Shown: positions 49,188 through 61,365, numbered from the stretch's first letter. The stretch: DNA of 64,000 nucleotides from Siphonodentalium dalli (GCA_032622095.1 CP136066.1:230952961-231016960); one strand, 5' to 3'. Translations and numbers: made by a program. Notes: generated by a model not told the origin, from the letters alone.

Positions 49188-49558
49188 GAGTGTGTTATCA
49201 ACTTCGAAATTGAAGCTAATATTGAGCGTTTCTCTGCAAATTATTCGTTTTTTTCGTTAATGTGATTTGTGTATAAAATGATTAGAATATTTGTATTTAT
49301 TACTGTGACATATGGTTAGTCAAATGATAGTTAGTCCATGTGTGCTCAAGCTTACAATGACGATAACGGCGCTTGTAATTAATAACGTTTAATATTTATT
49401 AGTCATAACTTCAAATTTGATTTCATGGAAAAAGAGAGTGTACATTCGTATAGGGCTTGTTGCATAATTATACCACAGAGCGTACTCTCTATCCATTACA
49501 AAATCCTCAAGTATCGGTTACAAATTCAGCACACATAGCCAACAAACGCTCTGTATTA
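49188..49558 (+). repeat. Left direct repeat flanking the 37-bp minisatellite
   Basis: About 370 bp, running from GTGTTATCAACTTCGAAATT through TATTGAGCGTTTCTCTGC, CATAACTTCAAATTTGATTT and CATAATTATACCACAGAGCG to CAACAAACGCTCTG. The same sequence, diverged, is at 55857-56240 in the same orientation. It is too divergent and too poor in LTR features to call an LTR. Confidence 0.8.
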
Positions 49559-50613
49559 TTCGAGTGCGTTTAACGTTTGAATTAGGCGCTCCTCATTGTT
49601 GTGACACTTGCCCGGCGGAAGTGGTCTCCGTTGGCTGTTACTCATCATCCAACTGCAAAATGAACGACAACTGAAGTGTATGGCCGGCGTTCTATACCTT
49701 AGCGAACTTGTCCAATTATAAATGCGATTTTTTTTTTGGAAGGGGGGAATTGTGCCATCATCCATATAACGTACATCCATTATAAACGGAGCCACCACCC
49801 ATACAACGTACATCCGTTATAAACAGAGCCACCACCCATATACCGTACATCCATTATAAACGGAACCAACACCCAAATAACGTACATCCATTACAAACGG
49901 AGCCAACACCCATATAACGTACATCCATTATTAACGGGTCCATCACCCATACAACGTACATCCAATATAAACGGAGCCACCGCCCGTAAAACGTACATCC
50001 ATAATAAACGGAGCCACCGCCCATAAAACGTAATACATTATAAACAGGAGCCACCACCCATACAACGTACAGCCATTATAAACTGAGCCACCACCCATAC
50101 ATCGTACATCCATTATAAACGGAGCCACCGCCCATAAACGTAATACATTATAAACAGGAGCCACCACCCACACAACGTACATCCATTATAAACTGAGCCA
50201 CCACCCATACAACGCACATCAATTATAAACGGAGCCACCACCATACAACGTACATCCATTATAAATGGAGCCACCACCCATATGACGTACATCCATTATA
50301 AACCGGTCCACCACCCATACAACGTACATCCATTATAAACGGAGCCACCCCCCATACAACGTACATCCATAATATACGGGGAGCCACCACCAATACAACG
50401 TACATCCATTATAAACGGAGCCACCACCCATACAACGTACATCCATTATAAACGGAGCAAACCACACATATAACGTACATCCATAATAAACGGAGCCACC
50501 GCCAATAAAACTTAATACATTATAAACAGGAGTCACCACCCATACAACGTACATCCATTATAAACGGAGCCACCACCAAAACAACGTATATCCATTACAA
50601 ACGGAGCAACCAC

Positions 50614-50691
50614 CCGACTTGTCCCTTACTTAGGGGCGCAGTGGACGTCGCCGCGCAGTTCAGGGCAACTATATTCGATCTACTGCAGCGA
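50614..50691 (+). repeat. Array tail T1 (short)
   Basis: CGACTTGTCCCTTACTTAGG and CGTCGCCGCGCAGTTCAG up to TCTACTGCAGCG. This matches the first 75 bases of T2 and T3, after which the minisatellite resumes. Confidence 0.8.
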
Positions 50692-53600
50692 AACCACATA
50701 TAAACGGAACCACCACCCATACAACGTACATCCATTATAAACGGAGCCACCACCCATACAACGTACATACATTATAAACGGACTCGGAGCCATCACCGAT
50801 ACAACGTACATGCATTATAAACGGAGCCACCATCCATACACCGTTCATCCATTATACATTGATCCACCACCGATACAACGTACATCCATTATAAACGGAG
50901 CCACCTCCCATACACCGTGCATCCATTATAAATGGAGCCACCACCCATACAACGTACATCCATTAGAAATGGAGCCACCACCCATACAACGTACATACAT
51001 TATAAACGGACTCGGAGCCATCACCGATACAACGTACATGCATTATAAACGGAGCCACCACCCACACAACATACATCCATTATAAACTGAGCAATCATCC
51101 ATACAGCGTACATACATTATAAACGGACTCGGAGCCATCACCGATACAACGTACATGCATTATAAACGGAGCCACCACCCACACAACATACATCCATTAT
51201 AAACGGAGCCACCACCCATACAACGTACATCCATCATAAACGGAGCCACCATCCATACAACGTACATCCATAATAAACGGAGCCACCACCAATACAACGT
51301 ACATCCATTATAAACGGAGCCACCACCCATACAACGTACTTCCATAATAAACTGAGCCACCACCCAAACAACGTACATCCATTATAAACGGAGCCACCAC
51401 TCATACAACATACATCCAGTATAAACGGACCAACCCCGTACAACGTACATCCATTATACACGGAGCCACCACTCATACAAGGTACATCCATTATAAACGG
51501 AGCCACCACTCATACAACATACATCCAGTATAACCGGAGCCACCACCCATACAACGTACATCCATTATACACGGAGCCACCACCCATACAACGTACATCC
51601 ATAATAAACGGAGCCACCACTCATACAACATACATCCAGTATAAACGGAGTAACCACCCATACAACGTACTTCCATAATAAACGGAGCCACCACCCATAC
51701 AACGTACTTCCATAATAAACAGAGCCACAACCCATACAACGTATATCCATTATAAATGGAGCCACCACTCATACAACATACATCCAGTATAAAAGGAGCC
51801 ACCACCCATACAACGTACGTCCATTATACACGGAGCCACCACCCATACAACGTACATCCATAATAAACGGAGCCACCACCCATACAACGTACATCCATTA
51901 TACACGGAGTCACCACACGTACAACGTAATATATTATAAACGGAGCCACCACCCATACAACGAACATCCATTATAAACGGAGCCACCATCCATACAACGT
52001 ACATCCATAATAAACGGGGAGCCACCACTCATACAACGTACATCCATTTTAAACGGAGCCACCACCCATACAACGTATATCCATCATAAACTGAGCCACC
52101 ATCCATACAACGTACATCCATTATAAACGGAGCCACCATCCATACAACGTACATCCATAATAAACGGGGAGCCACCACTCATACAACATACATCCATAAT
52201 AAACGGAGCCACCACCCATACAACGTACATGCATTATAAACGGAGCCACCACCCATACAACATACATCCATAATAAACGGAGCCACCACCCATACAACGT
52301 ACATCCATTATAAACGGAGCCACCACCCATACAACGTAAATCCATTATACACGGAGCCACCACCCATACAACGTACATCCATAATAAACCGGTCCATCAC
52401 CCATACAACGTACATCCATTATACACGGAGTCACCACACATACAACGTACATCCATAATAAACGGAGCCACCACCCATACAACGTACATCCATTATAAAC
52501 TGAGCCACCATCCATACAACGTACATCCATAATAAACGGGGAGCCACCACACATACAACGTACATCCATTATAAACGGAGCCACCACCCATACAACGTAC
52601 ATCCATTATAAACGGAGCCACCATTCATACAACGTACATCCATAATAAACGGAGCCACCACCCATACAACGTACATCCATTATAAACGGAGTCACCACTC
52701 ATACAACGTACATCCATTATAAACGGAGCCACCACCCATACAACGTACATCCTTTATAAACGGAGCCACCACCCATACAACGTACATCCATTATAAGAGG
52801 AGCCACCACCCATACAACATACATCCATAATAAACGGAGCCACCACCCATACAACGTACATCCATTATAAACGGAGCCACCACCCATACAGCGTACATCC
52901 ATTATAAACGGGGAGCCACCACCCATACAACGTAATATATTATAAACGGAGCCACCACCAATACAACGTACATCCGTACTAAACGGAGCCACCAACCATA
53001 CAACGTACATCCATTATAAACGGAGCCACCACCCATACAACGTAATCCATTATACACGGGGCCACCACCCATACAACGTACATGCAATATAAACGGAGCC
53101 ACCATCCATACAACGTAATATATTATTAACAGGAGCAACCATCCATACAACGTACATCCGTACTAAACGGAGCCACCACCCATGCAACGTACATCCATTA
53201 TAAACGGAGCCACCACCCATACAACGTACATCTATAATAAACGGAGCCACCGCCCATACAACGCACATGCATTATAAACGGAGCACCACCAAACAACGTA
53301 CATCCGTTCTAAACGGAGCCACCACCCATACAACGTACATCCATTATAAACGGAGCCAGTAATCCATTATAAACGGGGCCATCCCCCATTCAACGTACAT
53401 GCATTATAAACGGAGCACCATCCAAACAACGTAATATATTATAAACAGGAGCAATCATCCATACAACGCACATCCGTACTAAACGGAGCCACCACCCATA
53501 CAACGTACATCCATTATAAACCGAGCCACCACCCATACAACGTAGTCCATTATAAACGGGGCCACCACCCATACAACGTACATGCATTATAAACGGAGCC

Positions 53601-54122
53601 ACCACCCATACAACGTACATCCATTATAAACGGAGCAACCACCCATACAACGTACATCCATTATAAACGGAGCCACCACCCACACAACGTACATCCATTA
53701 TAAACGGAGCCAACATCCATACAACGTATATCCATTATAAACGGAGCCACCACCCATACAACGTACATCCATTATAAACGGAGCCAACATCCATACAACG
53801 TATATCCATTATAAACGGAGCACCATCCAAACAACGTAATATATTATAAACAGGAGCAACAATCCATACAACGCACATCCGTACTAAACGGAGCCACCAC
53901 CCATACAACGTACATCCATTATAAACCGATCCACCACCCATACAACGTAATCCATTATAAACGGGGCCACCACCCATACAACGTACATGCATTATAAACG
54001 GAGCCACCACCCATACAACGTACATCCATTATAAACGGAGAAACCACCCATACAACGTACATCCATTATAAACGGAGCCACCACCCACACAACGTACATC
54101 CATTATAAACGGAGCCACCACC

Positions 54123-54410
54123 AGACTTGTCACTTACTTTAGGACGCAGCGCACGTCGCCGCGCAGTTCAGAGCAACTCCATTCGATCTACTGCAGCGGA
54201 ATCTAAGCCTGGTACAGAGTCTTGTGGACCATATATCTGACAACTCACCTGTAAATGAAAACATCCGTTTCTGTGTCGCCCTATATCTAGTTGGTATAAA
54301 GGTTAGTTAGTTTCTTTAGGTTCAGCTTTGTATGAGCTGATAGGAAATGTGCTATAGATCGAAATTTATGGTTCCGTGATAATTTTCACAAAACCCAGCT
54401 TAAATTTGAG
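54123..54410 (+). repeat. Array tail T2
   Basis: AGACTTGTCACTTACTTTAG, then CGCACGTCGCCGCGCAGTTC, CTACTGCAGCGGAATCTAAG, ACCATATATCTGACAACTCA and ATCGAAATTTATGGTTCCGT. It is nearly the same as T3 (55331-55620). The minisatellite starts again immediately after it, so array plus tail has been copied as a block. Confidence 0.85.
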
Positions 54411-55330
54411 TACAACGTACATCCATCATAAACGGAGCCACCATCCATACAACGTTCAATACATAATAAACGGAGCCACCATCCATACAACGTACATCCA
54501 TTATAAACGGAGCCACCACCCATACAACGTACATCCATTATAAACGGAGCCAACATCCATACAACGTATATCCATTATAAACGGAGCCAACACCCATACA
54601 ACGTACATCCATTATAAATGAAGCCATCACCCATACAACTTACATCCATCATAAACGGAGCCACCATCCATACAACGTTCAATACATAATAAACGGAGCC
54701 ACCATCCATACAACGTACATCCATTATAAACGGAGCCACCACCCATACAACGTACATCCATTATAAACGGAGCCAACATCCATACAACGTATATCCATTA
54801 TAAACGGAGCCAACACCCATACAACGTACATCCATTATAAATGAAGCCATCACCCATACAACTTACATCCATTATAAACGGAGCCACCACCCATACAACG
54901 TAATCCATTATAATCGGAGCCACCATCCATACAACGTACATCTATTATAAACAGAGCTACCACCCATACAACTTACATCCATTATAAACGGAGCCACCAT
55001 CCATACAATGTACATCCATTATAAACGGAACCACCACCCATACAACGTATATCAATTATAAACGGAGCCACCACCCATACAACGTAATCCATTATAATCG
55101 GAGCCACCATCCATAAAACGTGCATCCATAATAAACGGAGCCACCACCCATACAACGTAATCCATTATAAACGGAGCCACCACCCATACAACGTACATCC
55201 AGTATAAACGGAGCCACCACCCATACAACGTACATCCATTATAAACGGAGCCACCACTCATACAACATACATCCAGTATAAACGGAGCCACCCCCGTACA
55301 ACGTACATCCATTATAAACGGAGCAACCAC

Positions 55331-55620
55331 CCGCCTTTTCCCTTACTTGTGGACGCAGCGCACGTCGCCGTGCAGTTCAGAGCAACTCTTTTCGATCTAC
55401 TGCAGCGGAATCTAAGCCTGGCACAGAGGCTTGTGGACCATATATCTGACAACTCACCTGTAAAAGAAAACATCCGTTTCTGTGTCGCTCCATCGCTCGT
55501 TGGTATAAATGTTAGCTAATGTTCTTATGTTTGGCTTTGTATGAGCTGATAGGCAATGTTCTAAGGATCGAAATTTATGGTTCCGTGCTAATTTTCACAA
55601 AACCCATCTTAAATTTCATT
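55331..55620 (+). repeat. Array tail T3 at the right end of the minisatellite
   Basis: Same sequence as T2 with scattered substitutions. It forms the right border of the array and leads into AT-rich DNA and then the right direct repeat. Confidence 0.85.
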
Positions 55621-55856
55621 TAGAGTGTAATTCATACAATTACATGTTTCGAATGATAAGTGCCACCCGAAAATAGGCTATTGTATTTTATACCAAATTT
55701 GCTAACTATCTAACAAAAATTTAGAGTGACAGCAATAATTACATTCTGTGGTATGTATAGGTTTAGCCTATTAGTCATAATGTGTTTTAATTTCTTTTTT
55801 ATGGGGAACAAAGCAAAAAAACGATTTTAGATTTGACTGCGTATGTTTTTGTTAAA

Positions 55857-56240
55857 ACAAAAAGTGCCTTATCAACTTCGAAATTGCAGCTAATATTGAG
55901 CGTTTCTCTGCAAATTGTCTGAAATTATTAGTTTTATTTCGCTAATGTGATTAGGATACTTATGGAATGATTAGAATATTTGTATTTATTAATATGACAT
56001 ATCAGAAATGATGGTTAGTCAATGCGTGATCAAGCTAACGATGACGATAACGGGGCTTATAATTAATAACGTGTAATAGTTATTAGTCCTAACTTCAAAT
56101 TTGATTCCATTGAAAAAGAGCGTGTACGTATCAGTACATGGCTGTTTGCATAATTATACCACAGAGCGCACTCTCTATTCATTACAAAATGCTCAAGTAT
56201 CAGTTACGATATCAGTACACATAGTCAACAAACGCTCTGG
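55857..56240 (+). repeat. Right direct repeat flanking the 37-bp minisatellite
   Basis: Homologue of 49188-49558: TTATCAACTTCGAAATTGCA, TGAGCGTTTCTCTGCAAATT, ACCACAGAGCGCACTCTCTA and CAACAAACGCTCTGG in the same order. It has small indels relative to the left copy. Confidence 0.8.
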
Positions 56241-56987
56241 CTTATTATTATTTATATGATACGTTTGAATTCAGTTGCTATGCCAACTTGGTTGTCTATA
56301 TCGATGTCATGGTCTTAGTATATGTGTTACATAATGATACAAAGATACTGTCTATTAACGAGAAAACTGAACAATACTGTGATTCGTCAGATAATTATTG
56401 TTATGTTACACCATTATACATACGATACAATGACTCATGCTGTGCTATGTTACACCAATATGCATACGATACAATGACTCATGCTGTGCTATGTTACACC
56501 ATTATACATACGATACAATGACTCATGCTGTGCTATGTTACACCGTTATACATACGATACAATGACTCATGCTGTGCTGTGTTACGCCATTATACATACG
56601 ATACACTGACTCATGCTGTACTATGTGGCCGTTATACATACGATACAATGACTCATGCTGTGCCATGTTACGCCGTTATACGTACGATACAATGACGTCA
56701 TGCTGTGCTAAGTTACACCATTATACATACGATACAATGACTCATGCTGTGCTAAGTTACACCATTATACATACGATACAATGACTCATGCTGTGCTAAG
56801 TTACGCCGTTATACGTACGATACAATGACGTCATGCTGTGCTAAGTTACACCATTATACATACGATACAATGACGTCATGCTGTGCTAAGTTACACCATT
56901 ATACATACGATACAATGACTCATGCTGTGCTATGTGGCCGTTATACATACGATACAATGACTCATGCTGTGCTATGTTACGCCATTA

Positions 56988-57805
56988 TATTTACATACTA
57001 AGTGTTGTCATCACAAAATCCAGCATTCTGATTGGTCGGCGCCCACGTGGCTAGTTGCAGTTATTTCTCGGTGAATGCGTAACGGCTCATAGCACCAAGC
57101 TCATAACAACATCGATACGTCATTGGGTTTGGAAAGACGAACGCGTAATGTTTTGGGCGCATTTGGACTCGCGCAGGATTGACTTAATACATCATCGGGT
57201 TTCAATATGAAGAGAAATTGTTCCTATTAACTTTTGCCAAGGGCGCTATTTGGTATTTTGGGCTGTTTTTGTCACGATACACTTTTCGATTTAAATAAGG
57301 ATTATCTGTCATGTGGACTGTTTTTTATGGAGATGTAACCGTGAGGTAAGTGGACATAACTTGTGTAAAACCCGAAGGGTTTTACATACAAGTTATGACC
57401 ACTTACCTCACAGTTATATCTGCATAAAAATAGTCCACATGACAGTTAATCCTTATATTTATATACATTTAGCGAAAAAGCCACTTTTGTAAATGAATTT
57501 AAATCGAAAAGTGTATCGTGACAAAAACAGCCCAAAATACCCAATAGCACCCTTGGCAAAAGTTAATAGGAACAATTTCTCTTCATATTGAAACACGATG
57601 ATGTATTAAGTCAATCCTGCGCGAGTCCAAATGCGCCCAAAACATTACGCGTTCGTCTTTCCAAACAACATGACGTATCGATGGTGTTATGAGCTTGTTT
57701 TTATGAGCCGTTGCGCGTTCAACGAGAAATAACTGCAACTAGCCACGTGGGCGCCGACCAATCAGAATGCTGGATTTTGTTATGACAACACTTAGTATGT
57801 AAATA
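56988..57805. mobile_element. Long palindromic element, about 818 bp
   Basis: The left half from TTTACATACTAAGTGTTGTC is mirrored by the right half ending at GACAACACTTAGTATGTAAA. Paired landmarks include CCAGCATTCTGATTGGTCGG, CGCCCACGTGGCTAGTTGCA and CAATATGAAGAGAAATTGTT. The axis is at about 57375 in AAAACCCGAAGGGTTTT. Arms are about 385-430 bp; the right arm has extra sequence near 57455-57510 (TATACATTTAGCGAAAAAG). It interrupts the 44-bp minisatellite. It is non-coding, and no target duplication can be proved inside a repeat. Confidence 0.87.
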
Positions 57806-57999
57806 TATACATTTACAAAAGTCGCTTTTTCGCTAAATGTATATAAATATAATGATTAACTGTCATGTGGACTATTTTTATGGAGATGTAACCGTGAGGT
57901 AAGTGGTCATAACTTGTAAGTAAAACCCTTCGGGTTTTACACCCTTACCTCACGGTTACATCTCCATAAAAACAGTCCACATGACAGTTAATCCGTATA
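57806..57999. mobile_element. Second palindrome, adjoining the first
   Basis: A hairpin at about 57852-57998 (TTAACTGTCATGTGGACTAT and ATGGAGATGTAACCGTGAGG against their reverse complements) has its axis near 57930 in AAAACCCTTCGGGTTTT. It is preceded by TTTACAAAAGTCGCTTTTTC and GCTAAATGTATATAAA, which also occurs inverted inside the first palindrome. The core is the same as the centre of the larger element, so the small one is probably a relative or derivative. Confidence 0.8.
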
Positions 58000-58495
58000 T
58001 ACATACGATACAATGACTCATGATGTGCTATGTTACACCATTATACATACGATACAATGATTCATGCTGTGATATGTTACGCCATTATACATACGATACA
58101 ATGACTCATGATGTGCTATGTTACACCATTATGCATACGATACAATGATTCATGCTGTGCTATGTGACCGTTATACATACGATACAATGACTCATGCTGT
58201 GCTGTGTTACGCCATTATACATACGATACAATGACTCATGCTGTGCTATGTTACGCCGTTATACATACGATACAATGACTCATGCTGTGCTATGTTACAC
58301 CATTATACATACGATACAATGACACATGATGTGCTATGTTACACCATTATACATACGATACAATGATTCATGCTGTGATATGTTACGCCATTATACATAC
58401 GATACAATGACTCATGCTGTGCTATGTTACACCATTATAAATACGATACAATGTTTCATGCTGTGCTGTGTTACGCCATTATATATACGATACAA

Positions 58496-58577
58496 TATAC
58501 AGTTGTCGCCCGTTGTCGAGGGAGACATTGAGATTTGTCACCCGCTCGAGAACGGAATGTCTCCCGAGGAGTGAAGA
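58496..58577. mobile_element. Half copy of the 58.8-kb palindromic element
   Basis: ACAGTTGTCGCCCGTTGTCG through GGAATGTCTCCCGAGGAGTG matches the left arm of 58806-58965 base for base. It stops before the axis and is followed by the minisatellite. It lies at the same phase of the minisatellite as the full copy. Confidence 0.85.
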
Positions 58578-58805
58578 TACAATACAATGACTCGTGATGT
58601 GCTATGTTACACCATTATACATACGATACAATGATTCATGCTGTGCTATGTTACACCATTATACATACGATACAATGACTCATGCTGTGCTATGTTACGC
58701 CGTCATACATACGATACAATGACCCATGCTGTGCTATGTTACACCATTATAAATACGATACAATGATTCATGCTGTGCTGTGTTACGCCATTATACATAC
58801 GATAC

Positions 58806-58965
58806 AATATACAGTTGTCGCCCGTTGTCGAGGGAGACATTGAGATTTGTCACCCGCTCGAGAACGGAATGTCTCCCGAGGAGTGAAGCTCCGAGGGAAA
58901 CATTCCGTTCTCGAGCGGGTGACAAATCTCAATGTCTCCCGAGACGAAGGGCAACAACTGTTTTG
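58806..58965. mobile_element. Palindromic MITE, 160 bp
   Basis: ACAGTTGTCGCCCGTTGTCG, then AGATTTGTCACCCGCTCGAG and AACGGAATGTCTCCCGAGGA, is mirrored by TCGAGCGGGTGACAAATCTC, CGAAGGGCAACAACTGT. Arms are about 75 bp with the axis near GAAGCTCC. Terminal ACAGTTGT/ACAACTGT ends are visible; the target duplication is obscured. Confidence 0.85.
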
Positions 58966-59874
58966 TTATCCGATTATACCACAGAAAACACCATTGCCAT
59001 CAACACGCACGATGTTCCACTGAGTCACGCGTGCTTTCTTTCCCGATTATGTATATTTTCAGTAACTACTTATCGTCCCATAGGATTTCTGTTCCATAAG
59101 CGATAGTCAAACCGTTAAGTGTTTGATAACCCGCGTATATTTCCGATCATTTTGGTGGTTAAATCGTCAATATCAATATCAATGTAAACCAATAAGCCAT
59201 ATACCTGTAGGTATGTTCTCGTCTTGTGCAATGTGGCAATGTCGTCTTGCGCGCGCAATTTACTCGCGATGTTCATTACATAACGCTCTTCCCGGAAAGG
59301 TATTGGGAAGTTGTCAATTTCATTAATGTACATTCATATGTGTCAGTGCTCATAGCTATCCTCGTATAAAATACTTCTATGATCAAATTGCAGAGATCAC
59401 GGAGGATAAGCGTACAGTACCATTCATTCGCGAAAAACGTATGCATTACGTTGTCTACCAGCAAACATGTATAACCAACCAACCTCAAGGGATCCACTCT
59501 TTCAATCTTGCACCATAATTTCGACATGAACATTTGCGTACTTTGAATGCAGCACATAAAGCGATAGGGATTTGGAACGGGTAGATGTATCCCATTGACT
59601 GGTAGTCTTTCGCTAAAGTTTTCTCACTCAAAAGTACATTAGTTCTACGAAATAACAGTCAGCTATGCATTAATCTATTTATTGCACGATTTCATTGCCA
59701 AATCTCATTGATACATTTGTCATTTAAGCCATGTTTTATGTTCAAAGTATCGAGGCGGCTTCTAACACTAAGATAACTATGGAACGCCGATTTGTTTACT
59801 GACTGTCTTCACTCAAGTAATGACATGTTATGATTAAGAGAGTGAGTTGGCGGTGTAATACGCAGTCTCGACAC
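58966..59874. other. Stretch with no recognised gene
   Basis: ORFs of 60-108 codons on both strands overlap one another and lack known motifs. The 108-codon ORF beginning at 58780 reads through the palindromic element and is not credible. Confidence 0.5.
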
Positions 59875-60602
59875 AGGGACGTAATTATAGGGGGTCTCCG
59901 CGTTGAGAAGGTGTGTCCACCTTCAAATTCCCAACTATACACCCCCTTAAACCACACCAAACAGAGGTTTGTGCGTAATTCAAATTGTGCACCCCGTTGG
60001 GCTCTGATTCCCCCCAACTGATCCTCACTGTCCTGAATATTATTGTGGACTGTTCTAAATGGATCAGTAGACTTGTTGCAGAAGTTCTGTGATGGGGGGG
60101 GGTCCACCTTGCCGACCATGCAGTACGAGAACAGTTTTGTAGATATGAACCTGGAAATTGCAAAATCATAACATCTAGTGGTCCAACACCAGGCAAATTC
60201 ACGCCCTGGTTTGTTTTTCACAAATTAATGATCAGCATTGCCGAGCCACTGAATGTGGTTAGACCAGGGCATACCGGGTCGACCATGGTTCGGTCTGGTG
60301 TGAGAACGTTTTGAAATCTGAACATGAAAATTGATAAATTATTGACTTTCCTCAAGCTTTACATTTGTTGGATATTTCCAACCTGCTGTTGACCATATAG
60401 CCCGAAGTTTTTCTACAAAAGTAGGAATATTTGCAAATGTTGGTCTAAAACTATAAAAAAAAATCCCCACTAATACATTTTTGGAAAATCAAACTGAATG
60501 ACAGAATAATTTCAACGTATGTTTTGGTGTGTTAGGTATATGCAATATCCAACTGTTGACAGAAGTTGGGGTGAGACACCCCACCCTCTCGCCACGTCCC
60601 CT
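59875..60602. mobile_element. GGGATGTGGCTAGAGGG family, copy 3, with inverted ends
   Basis: It begins AGGGACGTAATTATAGGGGG and ends CCCACCCTCTCGCCACGTCC, giving imperfect inverted termini based on GGGACGTGGCGAGAGGG. The left part matches the reverse complement of 47870-48090 (GGGTCTCCG, GTCCACCTT, GTGCACCCC). The interior contains GATATTTCCAACCTGCTG, matching the family at 42206. The ORF of 141 codons on the minus strand overlaps others and is not recognised. Confidence 0.6.
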
Positions 60603-61035
60603 ATCGACCCTTTGTGCATGGGCATAAGTACACCGTGAATGTGTTACACGATTGAATACAACCGTTCAGTTATTGTACCTTATGTGGTGGTGACTGATTT
60701 CTCATTTTAATATAGATATTTGACTTTTGAACGGACATGGCGCATTTGAACCCCAAGACTGTTGTATATTGTAGTGGCCGATAGTGACACCAAATACTGA
60801 TATACACACCTCATACTCGGCACAATCTTACCGTCATCAGAGCGACTTTTAGCTGTTTTCTTTGTTTCGCATAGACGTGAAGCAAACGCTCTTTATTCGA
60901 ACCATATAATGAATAGTGTACCATTAAACACCCTTTATATTTAACAAGTTTGATTTTTATACGCCCGTTTGAAAAAACGGCCGCATTATAGTATTGGTCT
61001 GTCCGTCCGGACGTCCGGGCGTCCAGGCGTCCGTC
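60603..61035. other. Stretch with a short dispersed repeat
   Basis: CAAACGCTCTTTATTCGAAC at about 60890 matches the words near 37803. A (GTCC)-rich run (GTCTGTCCGTCCGGACGTCC) at about 60997-61040 leads into the next repeat. Confidence 0.55.
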
Positions 61036-61365
61036 CGTTAACCTGGTTTCCGGATGATAACTTTAGTTAGAGTGAACCAAATTCAATAAAATTTGGTATG
61101 TGGGTGTATTAGCCGAAAAATAAGTTCAAGTTCGAATTTGGGTTCCGCCCGCCAATTTTCACCGGAGTTATGCCCCTTATTTGACGTTTTTTGACTTAGA
61201 AAATCCCTGAAATTTGTTGTCCGGATGATAACTTTACTAGAGCTTATCGGATTCAATTTGGTATATTACTTTCTCCCACCAAAACACAGGTCAAGTTCAA
61301 ATTTGAGTTCCGTCCGCCAATTTTTACCAGAGTTATGCCCTTTTTGACCAGTTTCCGCCGACCCA
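61036..61365. repeat. GGATGATAACTT dispersed repeat, copy 2
   Basis: Two sub-units of about 165 bp begin CCTGGTTTCCGGATGATAAC and TTGTTGTCCGGATGATAACT. Each then has AATTTGGTAT, AAGTTC(G/A)AATTTG(G/A)GTTCC and GAGTTATGCCC. This is homologous to 39795-40080. The preceding GTCCGTCCGG run is the usual companion of this repeat in my memory of mollusc sequence. Confidence 0.72.

Larger units (their letters stand above)
49757..55330. repeat. 37-bp minisatellite, about 5.5 kb
   Basis: The unit is GGAGCCACCACCCATACAAC followed by GTACATCCATTATAAAC. Variants include CATAATAAAC, GTAATATATTATAAAC and GGAGTCACCAC. Larger blocks are themselves duplicated, for example 54412-54635 with 54640-54865, and the GTAATATATTATAAACAGGA block near 53430 and 53840. 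Translated on the minus strand, 37 bp cycles through all three frames, giving open stretches of 60-104 codons with a 37-residue period. These are not genes. Non-repeat tails interrupt the array at 50614 and 54123. Confidence 0.95.
56397..58807. repeat. 44-bp minisatellite rich in AP-1/CRE motifs
   Basis: The unit is GTTACACCATTATACATACG followed by ATACAATGACTCATGCTGTG and CTAT. It runs 56397-56987, is broken by palindromic elements (56988-57998), resumes to about 58496, and continues from 58578 to 58806. I count 17 exact TGACTCA (AP-1 consensus) and three exact TGACGTCA (CRE consensus, about 56693, 56826 and 56870). Other units carry TGATTCA or TGACACA. ORFs over the array are artefacts. Confidence 0.92.

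Noticed and set aside
49757-55330. CRISPR-like array or repetitive membrane-protein gene
   Set aside because: Repeats are contiguous with no spacers, variants are graded, and ORFs in all minus-strand frames follow from the 37-bp period. The context is animal DNA.
49188-56240. LTR retrotransposon with the 370-bp direct repeats as LTRs
   Set aside because: No TG...CA ends, primer site, gag or pol. The interior is minisatellite.
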